Assembly (NCBI GenBank): GCA_029098225.1
Contig: JAQXNX010000010.1
Coordinates: 1-64,000, forward strand
Direction of reading: 5' to 3'
Length of the DNA: 64,000 nt
From: Spirochaetales bacterium
Lineage (GTDB): Bacteria > Spirochaetota > Spirochaetia > Treponematales > Treponemataceae
Part shown: piece by piece, positions 7,488-15,834 of the stretch
How positions within the stretch are numbered: the stretch's first letter is position 1
Layout: every line of letters starts with the position of its first letter
Position numbers and translations under genes: made by a program
Notes under the pieces: model-generated
Seen by the model: only the letters and a program-made list of their open reading frames with translations
What the model was told of the DNA's origin: nothing
Database searches by the model: none

Positions 7488-7517
7488 TTGAAATTGATGT
7501 GGAGTCAATTGTACAAT
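7488..7517 (+). promoter_or_regulatory. Promoter of the 2H phosphoesterase gene
   Basis: TTGAAA (7488-7493), an 18-bp spacer and TACAAT (7512-7517) end 7 bases before ATG 7525, without a ribosome site: a leaderless start. The rest of 7348-7511 shows no gene. Confidence 0.55.
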
Positions 7518-7524
7518 AATATTT

Positions 7525-8079
7525 ATGTTTGATTCTTCCCTGATTACCTATGCCGTGTCTCTTCACTTTTCGCAAAAGGTCAATGAAATTGTTATCTCAA
7601 CCTTACAAGCCATTGCGGATGAAACTGGGAACTTCTTTATGATTGAAAATAAAATTCCACCGCATATTACAATCGGGGCTTTTCATGCAGCCAGGGAAGA
7701 AGAAGCAAAACTTCTGCAACTTGTAGAAAACTTTGCGCAAGGACAGAAGGCTGGAACAGTACAATTCAGTGGGGTAGGAGATTTCAACGGCAAAGTCCTT
7801 TTTTTGAAGCCAGAAAAAAATCTCTTTCTTTCCAAGATAAACAAGGAGCTCCATACACTGCTGCTTCCGGAATTTGAAAAAGCAGAAAACGGTTATTATC
7901 TACCGGATATCTGGTTTCCACACACAACCCTTGCAACAAGATTGAATCAAAACCAGTTTTCCGCGGCAGAAAAAATCGCAAATCAAATCTCTCTTCCACT
8001 GGAAGCTGCCATCGAAGAGCTTGCAGTTTACCAGTGTTCACCATTTTTAGAATTGAAGAAATTCGGATTGAACAGATAA
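7525..8079 (+). CDS. 2H phosphoesterase / 2'-5' RNA ligase-like protein
   Basis: A 184-aa protein with the two H-x-T/S motifs of the 2H superfamily: PPHITIGAF near residue 50 and PHTTLATR near residue 132. The superfamily cleaves or forms 2'-5' phosphodiesters or cyclic phosphates in RNA or nucleotides; the substrate here is unknown. A second, unrelated-looking 2H protein lies at 26042. It ends one base before the convergent FMN-binding gene. Confidence 0.85.
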   Translation: MFDSSLITYAVSLHFSQKVNEIVISTLQAIADETGNFFMIENKIPPHITIGAFHAAREEEAKLLQLVENFAQGQKAGTVQFSGVGDFNGKVLFLKPEKNLFLSKINKELHTLLLPEFEKAENGYYLPDIWFPHTTLATRLNQNQFSAAEKIANQISLPLEAAIEELAVYQCSPFLELKKFGLNR

Positions 8080-8451
8080 TTAGCGCAAAGCCTTATTCAC
8101 AGCGTTCTTTATTATTCCGCTGGAAACTGTTGCTCCGCTGACTGCATCAACATCCCAGGTATTCTGCTCTACCATCTTATCCACAATTACGTCTGCCGGA
8201 TGACCAAGACCGCATTCGTGACGCAACAACTCGACCCGCTTCAGCTTATGATTTTCGACCAGAACCTTTACATCAACTTTTACCGGACCGAGTTCACTAT
8301 GACCTTCGTAGCTTCCGTCCTCAACAGTTTCCATATCAATGTCTTCATTTTCAATTTTCGCAAGACTCTTTTTCATGGAAGCTGTTAAGGAAAGACATCC
8401 TATTGATCCAAGTAAGACTATTCCAAGAAGAACGTAAAATAATTTTTTCAT
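8080..8451 (-). CDS. FMN-binding domain protein, membrane-anchored
   Basis: A 123-aa protein. A short N-terminal hydrophobic segment with GCLS at residues 18-21 (lipobox-like) precedes an FMN_bind domain: DGSYEGHSELGPVKVDVKV, LRHECGLGHPAD and VDAVSGATVSSG. The SGAT motif is where the flavin transferase ApbE attaches FMN covalently in this family, so an extracytoplasmic electron carrier is likely. Its start overlaps (ATGA) the stop of the upstream membrane gene, forming an operon with it and with the flavodoxin-like gene. Confidence 0.85.
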   Translation of the reverse strand: MKKLFYVLLGIVLLGSIGCLSLTASMKKSLAKIENEDIDMETVEDGSYEGHSELGPVKVDVKVLVENHKLKRVELLRHECGLGHPADVIVDKMVEQNTWDVDAVSGATVSSGIIKNAVNKALR

Positions 8452-9290
8452 TTTGATTTTCTCCTTCTTCGGTCAAGAGCAGCTGCAAATAACCCAAGTA
8501 TAATAAAAATAACTGATTTTGAAATTAAAGCTGGTAATGGAATTTGAGCACCGGATGCAAATTGTACAGCAGATTGAGAAATCATCATTACAGCAACAAC
8601 AATAATTGACTGTAACAAAATCGCATACAAAACCAGGCCCAATGAATCCTTCTTTTTCATAAGAACCAAAGAAATAAAACATAATGGTGAAATGATGCCA
8701 AGATCTAACACATAAGTTGGCTCAGTCGTATAATTTTCTATCAGCTTCAAAGAAGTTCCCTTGAGGATAGTTGGAATTATATCCGGCCACCAGGCGACAC
8801 AGAGTGAGATTCCGGAAAATACCAGAAAAACTGCATCAGATTTTTTCATTTCAAAAGAATACTTGTTGCGGCTTAAATTACGCATCCTCTTAATCAGAGT
8901 AAAAAATAGCAGAGAAAAGAGAATCACATATAAAATAAAAATACGATTGTATTTTACACCGATACACAAACTTACTGCATAATACAGACTTATAGCTTCG
9001 ATTGAGACGAGACGTAACTGAGTATTTTCAATACTGTTTCGTAAATCCTTTATTAAAGAAATCACAAAAAGTGGCACAACGAAAAACAAAATACATAAAT
9101 CAGAACCTATAAAAATCGGAGCTTTAAAATATGAATCATCTTTATAGATTCCGCTTCCAAAAAGTTTTACTTCATCACCATATTGATTTATGTATGAACA
9201 GGAATTTGAAAAATCCAGAGAAAGGATTCCGCAAAGAGATACAATAATCAAAAGTAGAATGATCAGAATTTCCGGTATTCTTTTTTTCAT
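8448..9290 (-). CDS. Integral membrane protein (280 aa), partner of the FMN-binding protein
   Basis: About seven hydrophobic segments: one N-terminal, a pair near 60-80, a group near 100-170 and three at the C terminus. No family was recognised. It overlaps the FMN-binding protein gene by 4 nt and the upstream flavodoxin-like gene by 1 nt (TAATG), so the three are translationally coupled. A membrane electron-transfer role is inferred from that context alone. Confidence 0.7.
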   Translation of the reverse strand: MKKRIPEILIILLLIIVSLCGILSLDFSNSCSYINQYGDEVKLFGSGIYKDDSYFKAPIFIGSDLCILFFVVPLFVISLIKDLRNSIENTQLRLVSIEAISLYYAVSLCIGVKYNRIFILYVILFSLLFFTLIKRMRNLSRNKYSFEMKKSDAVFLVFSGISLCVAWWPDIIPTILKGTSLKLIENYTTEPTYVLDLGIISPLCFISLVLMKKKDSLGLVLYAILLQSIIVVAVMMISQSAVQFASGAQIPLPALISKSVIFIILGLFAAALDRRRRKSK

Positions 9291-9814
9291 TACTTCAACT
9301 CCGCAAGAATTGGTTCGATGTACTTTTTGTCAGAAATGTCGTAGGAATGAGAAATCATCTGAGCCATTTTCTTTTCTGCTTCGCTTGCATCTTTTTTGTT
9401 TGCTAACATTGTTGTAAACATTTTCATCATGAACTTAGAAAAACCGCTCATTTTCTCGTACTTAAAGCCACCAGGACAATAAAAGGCTTTCAGGCACTTC
9501 CATTCTTCTTCAGTAAAATTTCTGTGCATTGCACCAGGGATATCAGGACTTTCTGCAGGACTTCCCCCAACTCCATAAACAATGATTTTTTTGCCCGCAG
9601 CAGAAAGTTCCGGAATCTGATTTTTGAACCAGGCAAGATTCTTAATTCCACCGGCCATAAACCAGCCACCGAAAATAATTGCATCATAATCAGAAAGTTT
9701 GATTTTTTTAGCCTGCTTAAAATCTACGCATTCTGCCCCACTCGCCTCGCTGATCCACTCTGCGTACCTTTTTGTAAAGCCTGTCTGACTTGTGTAAATT
9801 ACGATTGTTTTCAT
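9290..9814 (-). CDS. Flavodoxin-domain protein
   Basis: A 174-aa protein starting MKTIVIYTSQTGFTKRYAEW, the phosphate-binding loop of flavodoxins (T-S-x-T-G-x-T). YDAIIFGGWFMAGG and VYGVGGSPAE are the next FMN-contacting loops. It matches the flavodoxin/protoporphyrinogen-oxidase-like group. First gene of the three-gene operon with the membrane and FMN-binding proteins; a flavin-based redox module is the natural reading. Confidence 0.85.
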   Translation of the reverse strand: MKTIVIYTSQTGFTKRYAEWISEASGAECVDFKQAKKIKLSDYDAIIFGGWFMAGGIKNLAWFKNQIPELSAAGKKIIVYGVGGSPAESPDIPGAMHRNFTEEEWKCLKAFYCPGGFKYEKMSGFSKFMMKMFTTMLANKKDASEAEKKMAQMISHSYDISDKKYIEPILAELK

Positions 9815-9860
9815 TTTGATTCCTCCAGATATAGAATAATGATTTCAGAATATTTTAAAT

Positions 9861-10733
9861 CTAACGAATAACTTCTCCATCAACGCTGCTGATTTTTCCA
9901 TCAAAGTAAATAAAGTCCTGATCCGGATATTTCCAGACCGCACGGAAAATTGACGGACGCTTTATGCCATCTGAATACAACTTGTATTCCCGGCACTGGG
10001 CTTCCCAAGGAATATTTTCTACGCTTCCATCGGAAGCAGTCTGACTTCGTTCATCTGTTGAAAAACAAAACATTTCATAAGCATCATTGAAGTGAAAAAC
10101 TCCGGACGCTTTTACTCCCTTGTATTCAATACAGGCTTCGACCCTATGAGAATCAAGCTGATTAAAACTCACAAAATCCTGCAACAGGGCTTCTGGAAGA
10201 AAAATAATTTCTGCAAGATAAGTAACAAGTGCAGCCTTATCCATCTGTTCGCCAGTCTGATCAAAAAGTTGGAAGGACTTTGCAAGAACTCCCTTCATTC
10301 CGCCTTTCCCGTTCAAAAAATAATCATAACCTTGAAATGGAACACCAAACATTTTACTGTCAATAAAAGCAAGCCTAACCGGAGCGTTTGCAAAATCAAC
10401 CTGACTATAATCAATCTTAAGCTTTGGACGGTTCTGGCCAAGAGCAAAATCAACCTTCTTATATTCCATTTGTAAAATTGATTTTCTTGGACTGCCGATA
10501 TAGCCGCACTCTTCAAGATAGGTCTGAATCAAAGGAGGAAGTGATTCAAATTCTTCTTTTGCATACACAGCATTCGAAGCTTCCCTTAAAAATTTTTCCG
10601 AAAGCTGTGTCTGTTTTGTAAGGTCTTTTTTAAACTGATTTTTAAAAGGAGAATAAGGAATATTAAACCAGAAAATCACAAGCACTATGAGTGCGAAAAT
10701 TATAAGCAGCAGAATCATTTTCTTTTTCCTCAT
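9861..10733 (-). CDS. DUF6544/DUF6920-like membrane-anchored protein
   Basis: A 290-aa protein with one N-terminal transmembrane helix (about 5-24) and a large extracytoplasmic domain. LPPLIQTYLEECGYIG, then GPxxDYFLNGKG-like and LVTYLAEIIFLPEAL segments, and FDGKISSVDGEVIR at the end, resemble the DUF6544 family. Function unknown. It overlaps the MarR-type regulator gene by 4 nt (ATGA), so the regulator probably controls it. Confidence 0.65.
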   Translation of the reverse strand: MRKKKMILLLIIFALIVLVIFWFNIPYSPFKNQFKKDLTKQTQLSEKFLREASNAVYAKEEFESLPPLIQTYLEECGYIGSPRKSILQMEYKKVDFALGQNRPKLKIDYSQVDFANAPVRLAFIDSKMFGVPFQGYDYFLNGKGGMKGVLAKSFQLFDQTGEQMDKAALVTYLAEIIFLPEALLQDFVSFNQLDSHRVEACIEYKGVKASGVFHFNDAYEMFCFSTDERSQTASDGSVENIPWEAQCREYKLYSDGIKRPSIFRAVWKYPDQDFIYFDGKISSVDGEVIR

Positions 10734-11200
10734 GAGACAAGCTCCGCTTTCATGAGATTCTTTTCCATCTTTGAGATAATTTTGAAAACACTGCGTATTT
10801 CATCTTCAGAAATGCCATCATATAAAAGCTTCAAAAAATCCATCTCTTTATTCTGATATTTTTTTGCAAGCTTTTTTTGCTTTGAAGTAAAATAAATCCG
10901 CTGCTTGCGTTTATCATTATCATCCTGCTTCAGAACAAGGATTTCTTTTTTTACAAGAGCGTTGAGAATCTCTTTTACGTTCTGTCTGGAACAGCCCATT
11001 GTCTCGGCGAGCTCATTTGCGGTAGGTGCCTCTTTTGAATAAAGATTCATACAAGCCAGAAGAAACCACTGCTTGCAGGTAATCTCTTCATAAAAAGAAT
11101 CCCCCGCTGCCTGCAGTCTGTTCATAAAAGCAAAGAGAAGCCCGAACAATCCAAACTGTGGCGGCATCATATTTAGAATCTTATCATTTGTTATCTGCAT
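10730..11200 (-). CDS. MarR-family transcriptional regulator
   Basis: A winged-helix MarR protein of 156 residues from ATG 11200. The recognition region is ANELAETMGCSRQNVKEILN, followed by a wing (LVLKQDDNDKRKQRIYFT). A longer frame begins at 11218, but the -10 box predicts transcription starting at about 11200, so the inner ATG is preferred. It is co-transcribed with the membrane protein downstream. A perfect 20-bp palindrome overlaps its promoter, the usual arrangement for MarR self-repression. Confidence 0.85.
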   Translation of the reverse strand: MQITNDKILNMMPPQFGLFGLLFAFMNRLQAAGDSFYEEITCKQWFLLACMNLYSKEAPTANELAETMGCSRQNVKEILNALVKKEILVLKQDDNDKRKQRIYFTSKQKKLAKKYQNKEMDFLKLLYDGISEDEIRSVFKIISKMEKNLMKAELVS

Positions 11201-11235
11201 ATATGCAATATATTGCATATTATTATAAATGTCAA
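11201..11235 (-). promoter_or_regulatory. marR promoter with 20-bp palindromic operator
   Basis: On the minus strand TTGACA (11230-11235), a 17-bp spacer and TATATT (11207-11212) form a strong promoter. The perfect palindrome ATATGCAATATATTGCATAT (11201-11220) covers the -10 box, so a bound dimer would block the polymerase. Transcription should start at or next to ATG 11200: a leaderless mRNA. Confidence 0.75.
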
Positions 11236-11269
11236 TTTTTTATAAACGTTTATTGAGACAAATAAATTT

Positions 11270-11806
11270 CTATCCTCTCAATTTGATTCTGACGTAATAT
11301 CCGCTTTGATCTTTATGATGAATTACACCGCCGTTTTTTACCATAACGCGGAGGCTCGCAGGATTATCAATATTGCAGTGAAGATAAAGTTCATTTTCAG
11401 GAACAATTTTACGCGCTTCTTCTATTAGAAGCTTAAGCCCCTGAGTACAGTAACCAAGTCCTCGATATTCTTTTTTAATGAATTGCCCAACGTGGCCGCT
11501 CCCATTTTCGAGTGCAGCATTCAGATGATGACGCAGCCTGAGTTCCCCGACAATTTTGTGATTTGCACGGTCATCAGCATTACCTTCATCACTCCAGAGA
11601 AAATAAAAAGTTTCAGGAACAAATCCCTCTGGCAGATTTTTACCAAGCGAAAAATCAAGCATACGAGGCAAAACTGTAGATTTAAAATCTTCTAACGAAA
11701 CATCATGGTATTCATTTAAAAATCCGTTTTCGTCAGCCGGCTCTGCAGCAACAAAGGCGTGAAGTTTTCCCAGGTCTTCATAGTTTGCGGGTTTCAAGTA
11801 TAGCAT
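11270..11806 (-). CDS. GNAT-family N-acetyltransferase
   Basis: A 178-aa GNAT protein. The acetyl-CoA loop region reads GQFIKKEYRGLGYCTQGLKL (Q/R-x-x-G-x-G/A) and is followed by LYLHCNIDNPASLRVMVKNG, the conserved motif B segment. The N-terminal part contains a typical ELRLRH strand (motif C/D). The substrate is unknown. It stands alone on the minus strand, with no partner gene. Confidence 0.85.
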   Translation of the reverse strand: MLYLKPANYEDLGKLHAFVAAEPADENGFLNEYHDVSLEDFKSTVLPRMLDFSLGKNLPEGFVPETFYFLWSDEGNADDRANHKIVGELRLRHHLNAALENGSGHVGQFIKKEYRGLGYCTQGLKLLIEEARKIVPENELYLHCNIDNPASLRVMVKNGGVIHHKDQSGYYVRIKLRG

Positions 11807-11825
11807 ATTTTTTTATTCATTTTAT

Positions 11826-12254
11826 CTACGCTGTAAACCAGTCTTCCAGGCGCAGAAAGGATTTTTCCTTAAACTGTTCAAAATCTGAAATATTGTGGGT
11901 TACCAGCACCATGCCGTTAGATACCGCTGTTGCTGCAATCTGAGAATCATAGTAAGGAACTGTTTTCCCGTTTTTTTCGGCAGCGGCCTGGATTTCGCCA
12001 CAGATTTGAGCAGAGAATTTGTCGAAAGAGATGACATCAAAATCTTCTTCATAATTTGCCAGGCATTTTTCCAGATACTGCTTTTTCCTTCCTTCGGGCA
12101 TTCGTGCAACACCTCGTGTTAATTCCTGCCAGGTAATCGCAGAAATTGCGCATAAATCTTTTCTGGCTCTGTAAAATTCCACAACCTGCTCATTCGGTTT
12201 ATCTTTTGAAAATTCAGAAACGATATTTGCATCTAATAAATAAGTCTTTTTCAT
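11826..12254 (-). CDS. vapC: VapC-type PIN-domain toxin
   Basis: A 142-aa PIN ribonuclease. It begins MKKTYLLDANIVSEF (catalytic Asp 8), with TWQELTRGV (Glu) in the middle and PYYDSQIAATAVSNG then VTHNISDF (Asp and Asn) near the end, the complete acidic metal site. The frame is open to 12350 but GAGGAAAAA directly before ATG 12254 sets the start. The Phd-type antitoxin gene ends 13 nt upstream. All catalytic residues are present, unlike the toxins at 1353 and 1721. Confidence 0.9.
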   Translation of the reverse strand: MKKTYLLDANIVSEFSKDKPNEQVVEFYRARKDLCAISAITWQELTRGVARMPEGRKKQYLEKCLANYEEDFDVISFDKFSAQICGEIQAAAEKNGKTVPYYDSQIAATAVSNGMVLVTHNISDFEQFKEKSFLRLEDWFTA

Positions 12255-12267
12255 TTTTTCCTCCGAA

Positions 12268-12543
12268 CTAAGCCCAAGGATCTTTGGCAGGATCCGGGCA
12301 TTCTCTTGATGGTGTAATATCAAATCCAACATCATCCACAACATCTGCATACTCTTTTTTCAGTGCTTGAAGTTTATCTAGTAAATTTGGTTTTTCATTG
12401 TCCATCTTCTCATATTCCTCATAGCTCATAATCACCGCCACCGGCTTATCATAACGGGTGAGCTCAACAACCTCGCCCTCTTCCGCACATTTTACCAGCG
12501 CTGAAAAATTATTACGCGCCTCATAAATAGAAGTTCTACACAT
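12268..12543 (-). CDS. Phd/YefM-type antitoxin
   Basis: A 91-aa antitoxin. The N-terminal Phd fold reads SIYEARNNFSALVKCAEEGE, then VELTRYDKPVAVIMSYEEYE, the family's diagnostic strand-turn-helix. The C-terminal tail is acidic and disordered and would wrap the toxin. A strong ribosome site (AGGAGG) precedes the ATG. It pairs with the downstream PIN toxin, and this dimer presumably represses the operon. Confidence 0.9.
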   Translation of the reverse strand: MCRTSIYEARNNFSALVKCAEEGEVVELTRYDKPVAVIMSYEEYEKMDNEKPNLLDKLQALKKEYADVVDDVGFDITPSRECPDPAKDPWA

Positions 12544-12603
12544 AGCGACCTCCTGTGTAAGGCTGCCGGTCAGAGCAGCCGGTGTTCAATAGCAAAGCGT
12601 TAA

Positions 12604-12629
12604 AAAAAATTGCGATGCAGCAATTTTTT
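12604..12629 (-). terminator. Terminator downstream of the LuxR gene
   Basis: A 10-bp stem AAAAAATTGC/GCAATTTTTT with a 6-nt loop, followed on the minus strand by a run of T. It separates the LuxR-membrane operon from the antitoxin gene. Confidence 0.65.
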
Positions 12630-12688
12630 AGCTTTACTTCCTTTCTAATTTCATAAGGATTATAACATGAGAAAATATTCTGGTCAAC

Positions 12689-13234
12689 TTAAAATATGTT
12701 AGCCAACTTTATTAATCGTTTTCGCGACTCAATCCCCAGCTTTTCAAAAATTGTAGACATATGACGTTTTACCGTTTCTGTAGAAATATAAAGTTCCTCT
12801 GCGATCTGAGCATTTGTGTAGCCTTTTGCTGCCAGGCGGGCAACTTCTTTTTCACGCCGGGAAAGAGCAGAAAATATTTCTTCTGTACCGGGTTTATTTT
12901 CCAAATCATTTATATTTTTTTTGGAAAAGGGATAAAGAATCAGCTTAATCAAAATACCAGATAGAGCTGGCCGGAACTTTACAAAAATCATTATAAAAAA
13001 CTCTGTGGATGAAATTGAAGAAACTTCTTTTCCATTCTGGCCAAGATTATTTTCCAAATCAGCAATCAAAACTACAAGCTTTACTATTGAAACAAAAAGT
13101 CCGCTTAAAACCGCCATTTTTGAAAGTTGACCTGGAAAATCATTTTTCAGTTGAGAAGGTTTTCTTTTTTGAAGGATTGCAGGAATCATAAAAACTACAA
13201 TTCCCGCAATCACAAGAATACAATCTTTTATCAT
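12689..13234 (-). CDS. Membrane-tethered LuxR-type regulator without receiver
   Basis: A 181-aa protein. Hydrophobic segments at about 3-20, 39-60 and 84-100 replace the usual receiver or ligand domain; the C-terminal 65 residues are a GerE/LuxR helix-turn-helix ([20 protein letters not shown], then [18 protein letters not shown]). A membrane-bound transcription factor is implied. It starts 3 nt after a 325-aa membrane protein, so the two are probably one unit, perhaps sensor and regulator. An autonomous one-component membrane regulator is the alternative. Confidence 0.8.
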   Translation of the reverse strand: MIKDCILVIAGIVVFMIPAILQKRKPSQLKNDFPGQLSKMAVLSGLFVSIVKLVVLIADLENNLGQNGKEVSSISSTEFFIMIFVKFRPALSGILIKLILYPFSKKNINDLENKPGTEEIFSALSRREKEVARLAAKGYTNAQIAEELYISTETVKRHMSTIFEKLGIESRKRLIKLANIF

Positions 13235-13237
13235 AAA

Positions 13238-14215
13238 CTATTCAGAATCGCAAAGCAGAGAGATTTTACTTTCCATAGGAAGCAGAATCAAATTTACGAG
13301 CAGCCCATAAATCATAGGAACACAGGCAATAGTAAAACTAATTCCAAGCATTGAGCGGTCTTCAAGATTAAAAAGTATTCCAATAAAACCACACACTGTT
13401 GTCATAATTCCTTCAAGAAAAATAATTATTCGCAAAGTTGAAATTGCATTCACAGATATAGCTTTTTGTGTAACCGATAACTTTTTATTTTTAATAATAT
13501 AATTCATCGCTCTGAAAAAACTTTTAAAATTACCTGAAGCTAACAGCAATAAAAAGGTTGGAATAAAAGTATAAATAATTCCGGGAAGATCTCGAAGATA
13601 GTAAAAACTCAAGGGTTCTTCATTTGAAAGATTGGTGGTGCTGAAATATATTATCAAAAAATAAAGTCCAATTATAAATACAAGAGACACAAAGATTTTT
13701 ATAATACTAAGCACAAGCTTCTTTGTTGAAGATGCAGGTTTATCATTTTCTATCGTATTTTCTTCTGCCATATAGTTTATGATAAGGCTTCTGAGCTTTC
13801 CTTTCAGCGTCATAAACAACATACCAAAAAACGATAAATAAAATAATGATAAAAGTATAGTTGATAAATTAATACCTAATGTATTGGTTTTGTCAAAATT
13901 AAGGTAAAAATAAATGCCGCTAATTAGCATGAGGAAAATACAGATAAACCCTAAGGCCTTAAAGGCATAATCAAGTGAAGCTTCAGTTTTTTTAAGCTCT
14001 GCCAGGCTTGTGCTTTTAATTTTTTTTGCAGATTGAAAAATCCTGACAAAAGATTTGCCGTAGCCAGAAAGAACAATCATCATGACAAGAATTAAAAGAA
14101 TACCTGGTAGTAATGCATAATCAACTAATTCCCAGATAAGCCCGCCACTTGTAAGACTGCACACAGATGCTGTAATACAAAGAAGCATAAAAGATAAAAG
14201 AAATTCAATAATCAT
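13238..14215 (-). CDS. Multi-pass membrane protein (325 aa) paired with the LuxR regulator
   Basis: About eight hydrophobic segments spread over the whole length, with short loops; no enzyme motif and no known family recognised. AGGAGG precedes ATG 14215. It is followed after 3 nt by the membrane-tethered LuxR gene, so stoichiometric synthesis is likely. A sensor or transporter role is inferred only from that coupling. Confidence 0.7.
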   Translation of the reverse strand: MIIEFLLSFMLLCITASVCSLTSGGLIWELVDYALLPGILLILVMMIVLSGYGKSFVRIFQSAKKIKSTSLAELKKTEASLDYAFKALGFICIFLMLISGIYFYLNFDKTNTLGINLSTILLSLFYLSFFGMLFMTLKGKLRSLIINYMAEENTIENDKPASSTKKLVLSIIKIFVSLVFIIGLYFLIIYFSTTNLSNEEPLSFYYLRDLPGIIYTFIPTFLLLLASGNFKSFFRAMNYIIKNKKLSVTQKAISVNAISTLRIIIFLEGIMTTVCGFIGILFNLEDRSMLGISFTIACVPMIYGLLVNLILLPMESKISLLCDSE

Positions 14216-14315
14216 AAAATCCTCCTATGTAAGTCCGGTGGCAGCCGGCTTGCCTTCGAACATCTTAATTATCTACCTGCAAACTTATAAAAACAAGGTA
14301 TCAAAAGTTGTAATT

Positions 14316-14840
14316 TTAGTTGTAATTTTTCCAGATTGCTTTGATGATTTGAACTTCTTTCCCCTGATAATTTCCAGAGCCCTGATAGATTTGAGTAAAT
14401 CCGCATTTTTCAAGGACTCGCACAGAGGCAGTATTTTCTGCAAGGCAGATTCCGTAGACTTCTCTTAGGTTGAGTTTTTGGGCCATGGCGGGAAGAAAGG
14501 CTTTTACTGCTTCTGTTGCATAGCCCTTGCCGGTAAAGTCTTTTGCAATGTGATAGCCGATTTCCCAAGTCTCTTCTTTGTCGTGTTCAAGTTTGCATAG
14601 CTGAACATAACCGATATTTTTGCCGCTGTCATTAGTGATTATGGGATAGACAAAAGGACCGTCTGTGCTGTCATAGCGTGACATTAAAAACTCAATTGCC
14701 TCTTGGGCTTCTTCAACAGAATCATAAACTTCATCAGGCACAAAACGTCTGGTGTTGGTGTCTTGAGAATTTTCATAGACGGTCTGGGCCATATCTGGGG
14801 AGAAAGTTGTGATTGTTAGGCGTTCGGTTTTTATTTGCAC
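14316..14840 (-). CDS. RimJ/RimL-type GNAT acetyltransferase
   Basis: A 174-aa GNAT protein starting with a GTG codon (RBS AGAGG). ERLTITTFSPDMAQTVYE, then WEIGYHIAKDFTGKGYATEA (acetyl-CoA loop) and LAENTASVRVLEKCGFTQIY are the usual landmarks of the ribosomal-protein acetyltransferase group. Substrate unknown. It lies 12 nt downstream of the esterase gene. Confidence 0.88.
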   Translation of the reverse strand: MQIKTERLTITTFSPDMAQTVYENSQDTNTRRFVPDEVYDSVEEAQEAIEFLMSRYDSTDGPFVYPIITNDSGKNIGYVQLCKLEHDKEETWEIGYHIAKDFTGKGYATEAVKAFLPAMAQKLNLREVYGICLAENTASVRVLEKCGFTQIYQGSGNYQGKEVQIIKAIWKNYN

Positions 14841-14852
14841 GAATTTTCCTCT

Positions 14853-15764
14853 TTACAGTATATTCCTTATCCATTCAACTCGCCGCGACATACACTTTTC
14901 GACAATCGAACTTTTTAAGGCTGTTTCATAGCCGTGGCAGGTGCCTTTCATATCATGAACTTGAACGGTAATACCCTGGGCTTTTAACTTTTCTGCAAAC
15001 TCAATTCCTTCATCGTGGAGGCAATCGTATTCTGCAGCCTCGATATAGGTCGGTGGAAAAAATCGCAAATCTTCAATTTCTGAAATTGATGCATATTTTG
15101 TCTGGCTGTTCTCCACTCCTTTCAAATATATATCCCAGAAAAGTTTATTGCAATTCGAATCCCAGATTGGTGTGTCGCTAAAGCGTTTCATTGAAGTTGT
15201 ACACATTCTTTTATCAAGAACCGGATATATTAGCATTGCGCCTTTTGGAAGGGGCTGATTTCTGTCATGCAGCATAAGGGTTACCGCAGAAGAAATATTT
15301 CCTCCGGCACTGTCTCCGGTAACTATGATTTTTTCTTTGTTGATGCTCAATGATTCGGCATTTTGCAAAACCCACATATAAGTGTTGTAACAATCTTCAA
15401 TCGCAATAGGATAACGGTATTTTGGAAGAAGTCTATAATCTGGCATGACAACCTTACATTTCAATTCACGGGCATACCATTTTGCAATCTGATAATGAGC
15501 AGCCGATGCCCTCATCAAAAATCCGCCGCCATGGAAAAACATAATGCAGGGAAGCTCACCTTCATATTGACGCGGTTCTATTATCAAAGTTGAAAGCTTT
15601 GCTCCATCATAACCTGGCGTAGAATATTTTTTCACCGTAACAAAATCATCCGATTTACATGTAATAAAACCATAAGCAAAGTTCACCATCGGATATAAAC
15701 GCCCAACCATCGAGCCGCTGTAAATTGAGATGCTTTTTAATTCTTTAGATATTGGATATTTCAT
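14853..15764 (-). CDS. Alpha/beta hydrolase of the HSL esterase family
   Basis: A 303-aa esterase. The oxyanion-hole motif is IMFFHGGGFLM near residue 75-85 and the nucleophile elbow is VTGDSAGGNIS (Ser in GDSAG) near 148-158. An EAAEYDCLHDEG segment carries the acid and CHGYE the catalytic His. This is the hormone-sensitive-lipase group, acting on short-chain acyl or acetyl esters. No signal peptide, so cytoplasmic. The natural substrate cannot be read from the sequence. Confidence 0.9.
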   Translation of the reverse strand: MKYPISKELKSISIYSGSMVGRLYPMVNFAYGFITCKSDDFVTVKKYSTPGYDGAKLSTLIIEPRQYEGELPCIMFFHGGGFLMRASAAHYQIAKWYARELKCKVVMPDYRLLPKYRYPIAIEDCYNTYMWVLQNAESLSINKEKIIVTGDSAGGNISSAVTLMLHDRNQPLPKGAMLIYPVLDKRMCTTSMKRFSDTPIWDSNCNKLFWDIYLKGVENSQTKYASISEIEDLRFFPPTYIEAAEYDCLHDEGIEFAEKLKAQGITVQVHDMKGTCHGYETALKSSIVEKCMSRRVEWIRNIL

Positions 15765-15834
15765 AAATATATCTATATTCTAACATAAAAAATGAACAGC
15801 GCGTTGGAAAAGTTTAAATGATTTTTATCATCAG

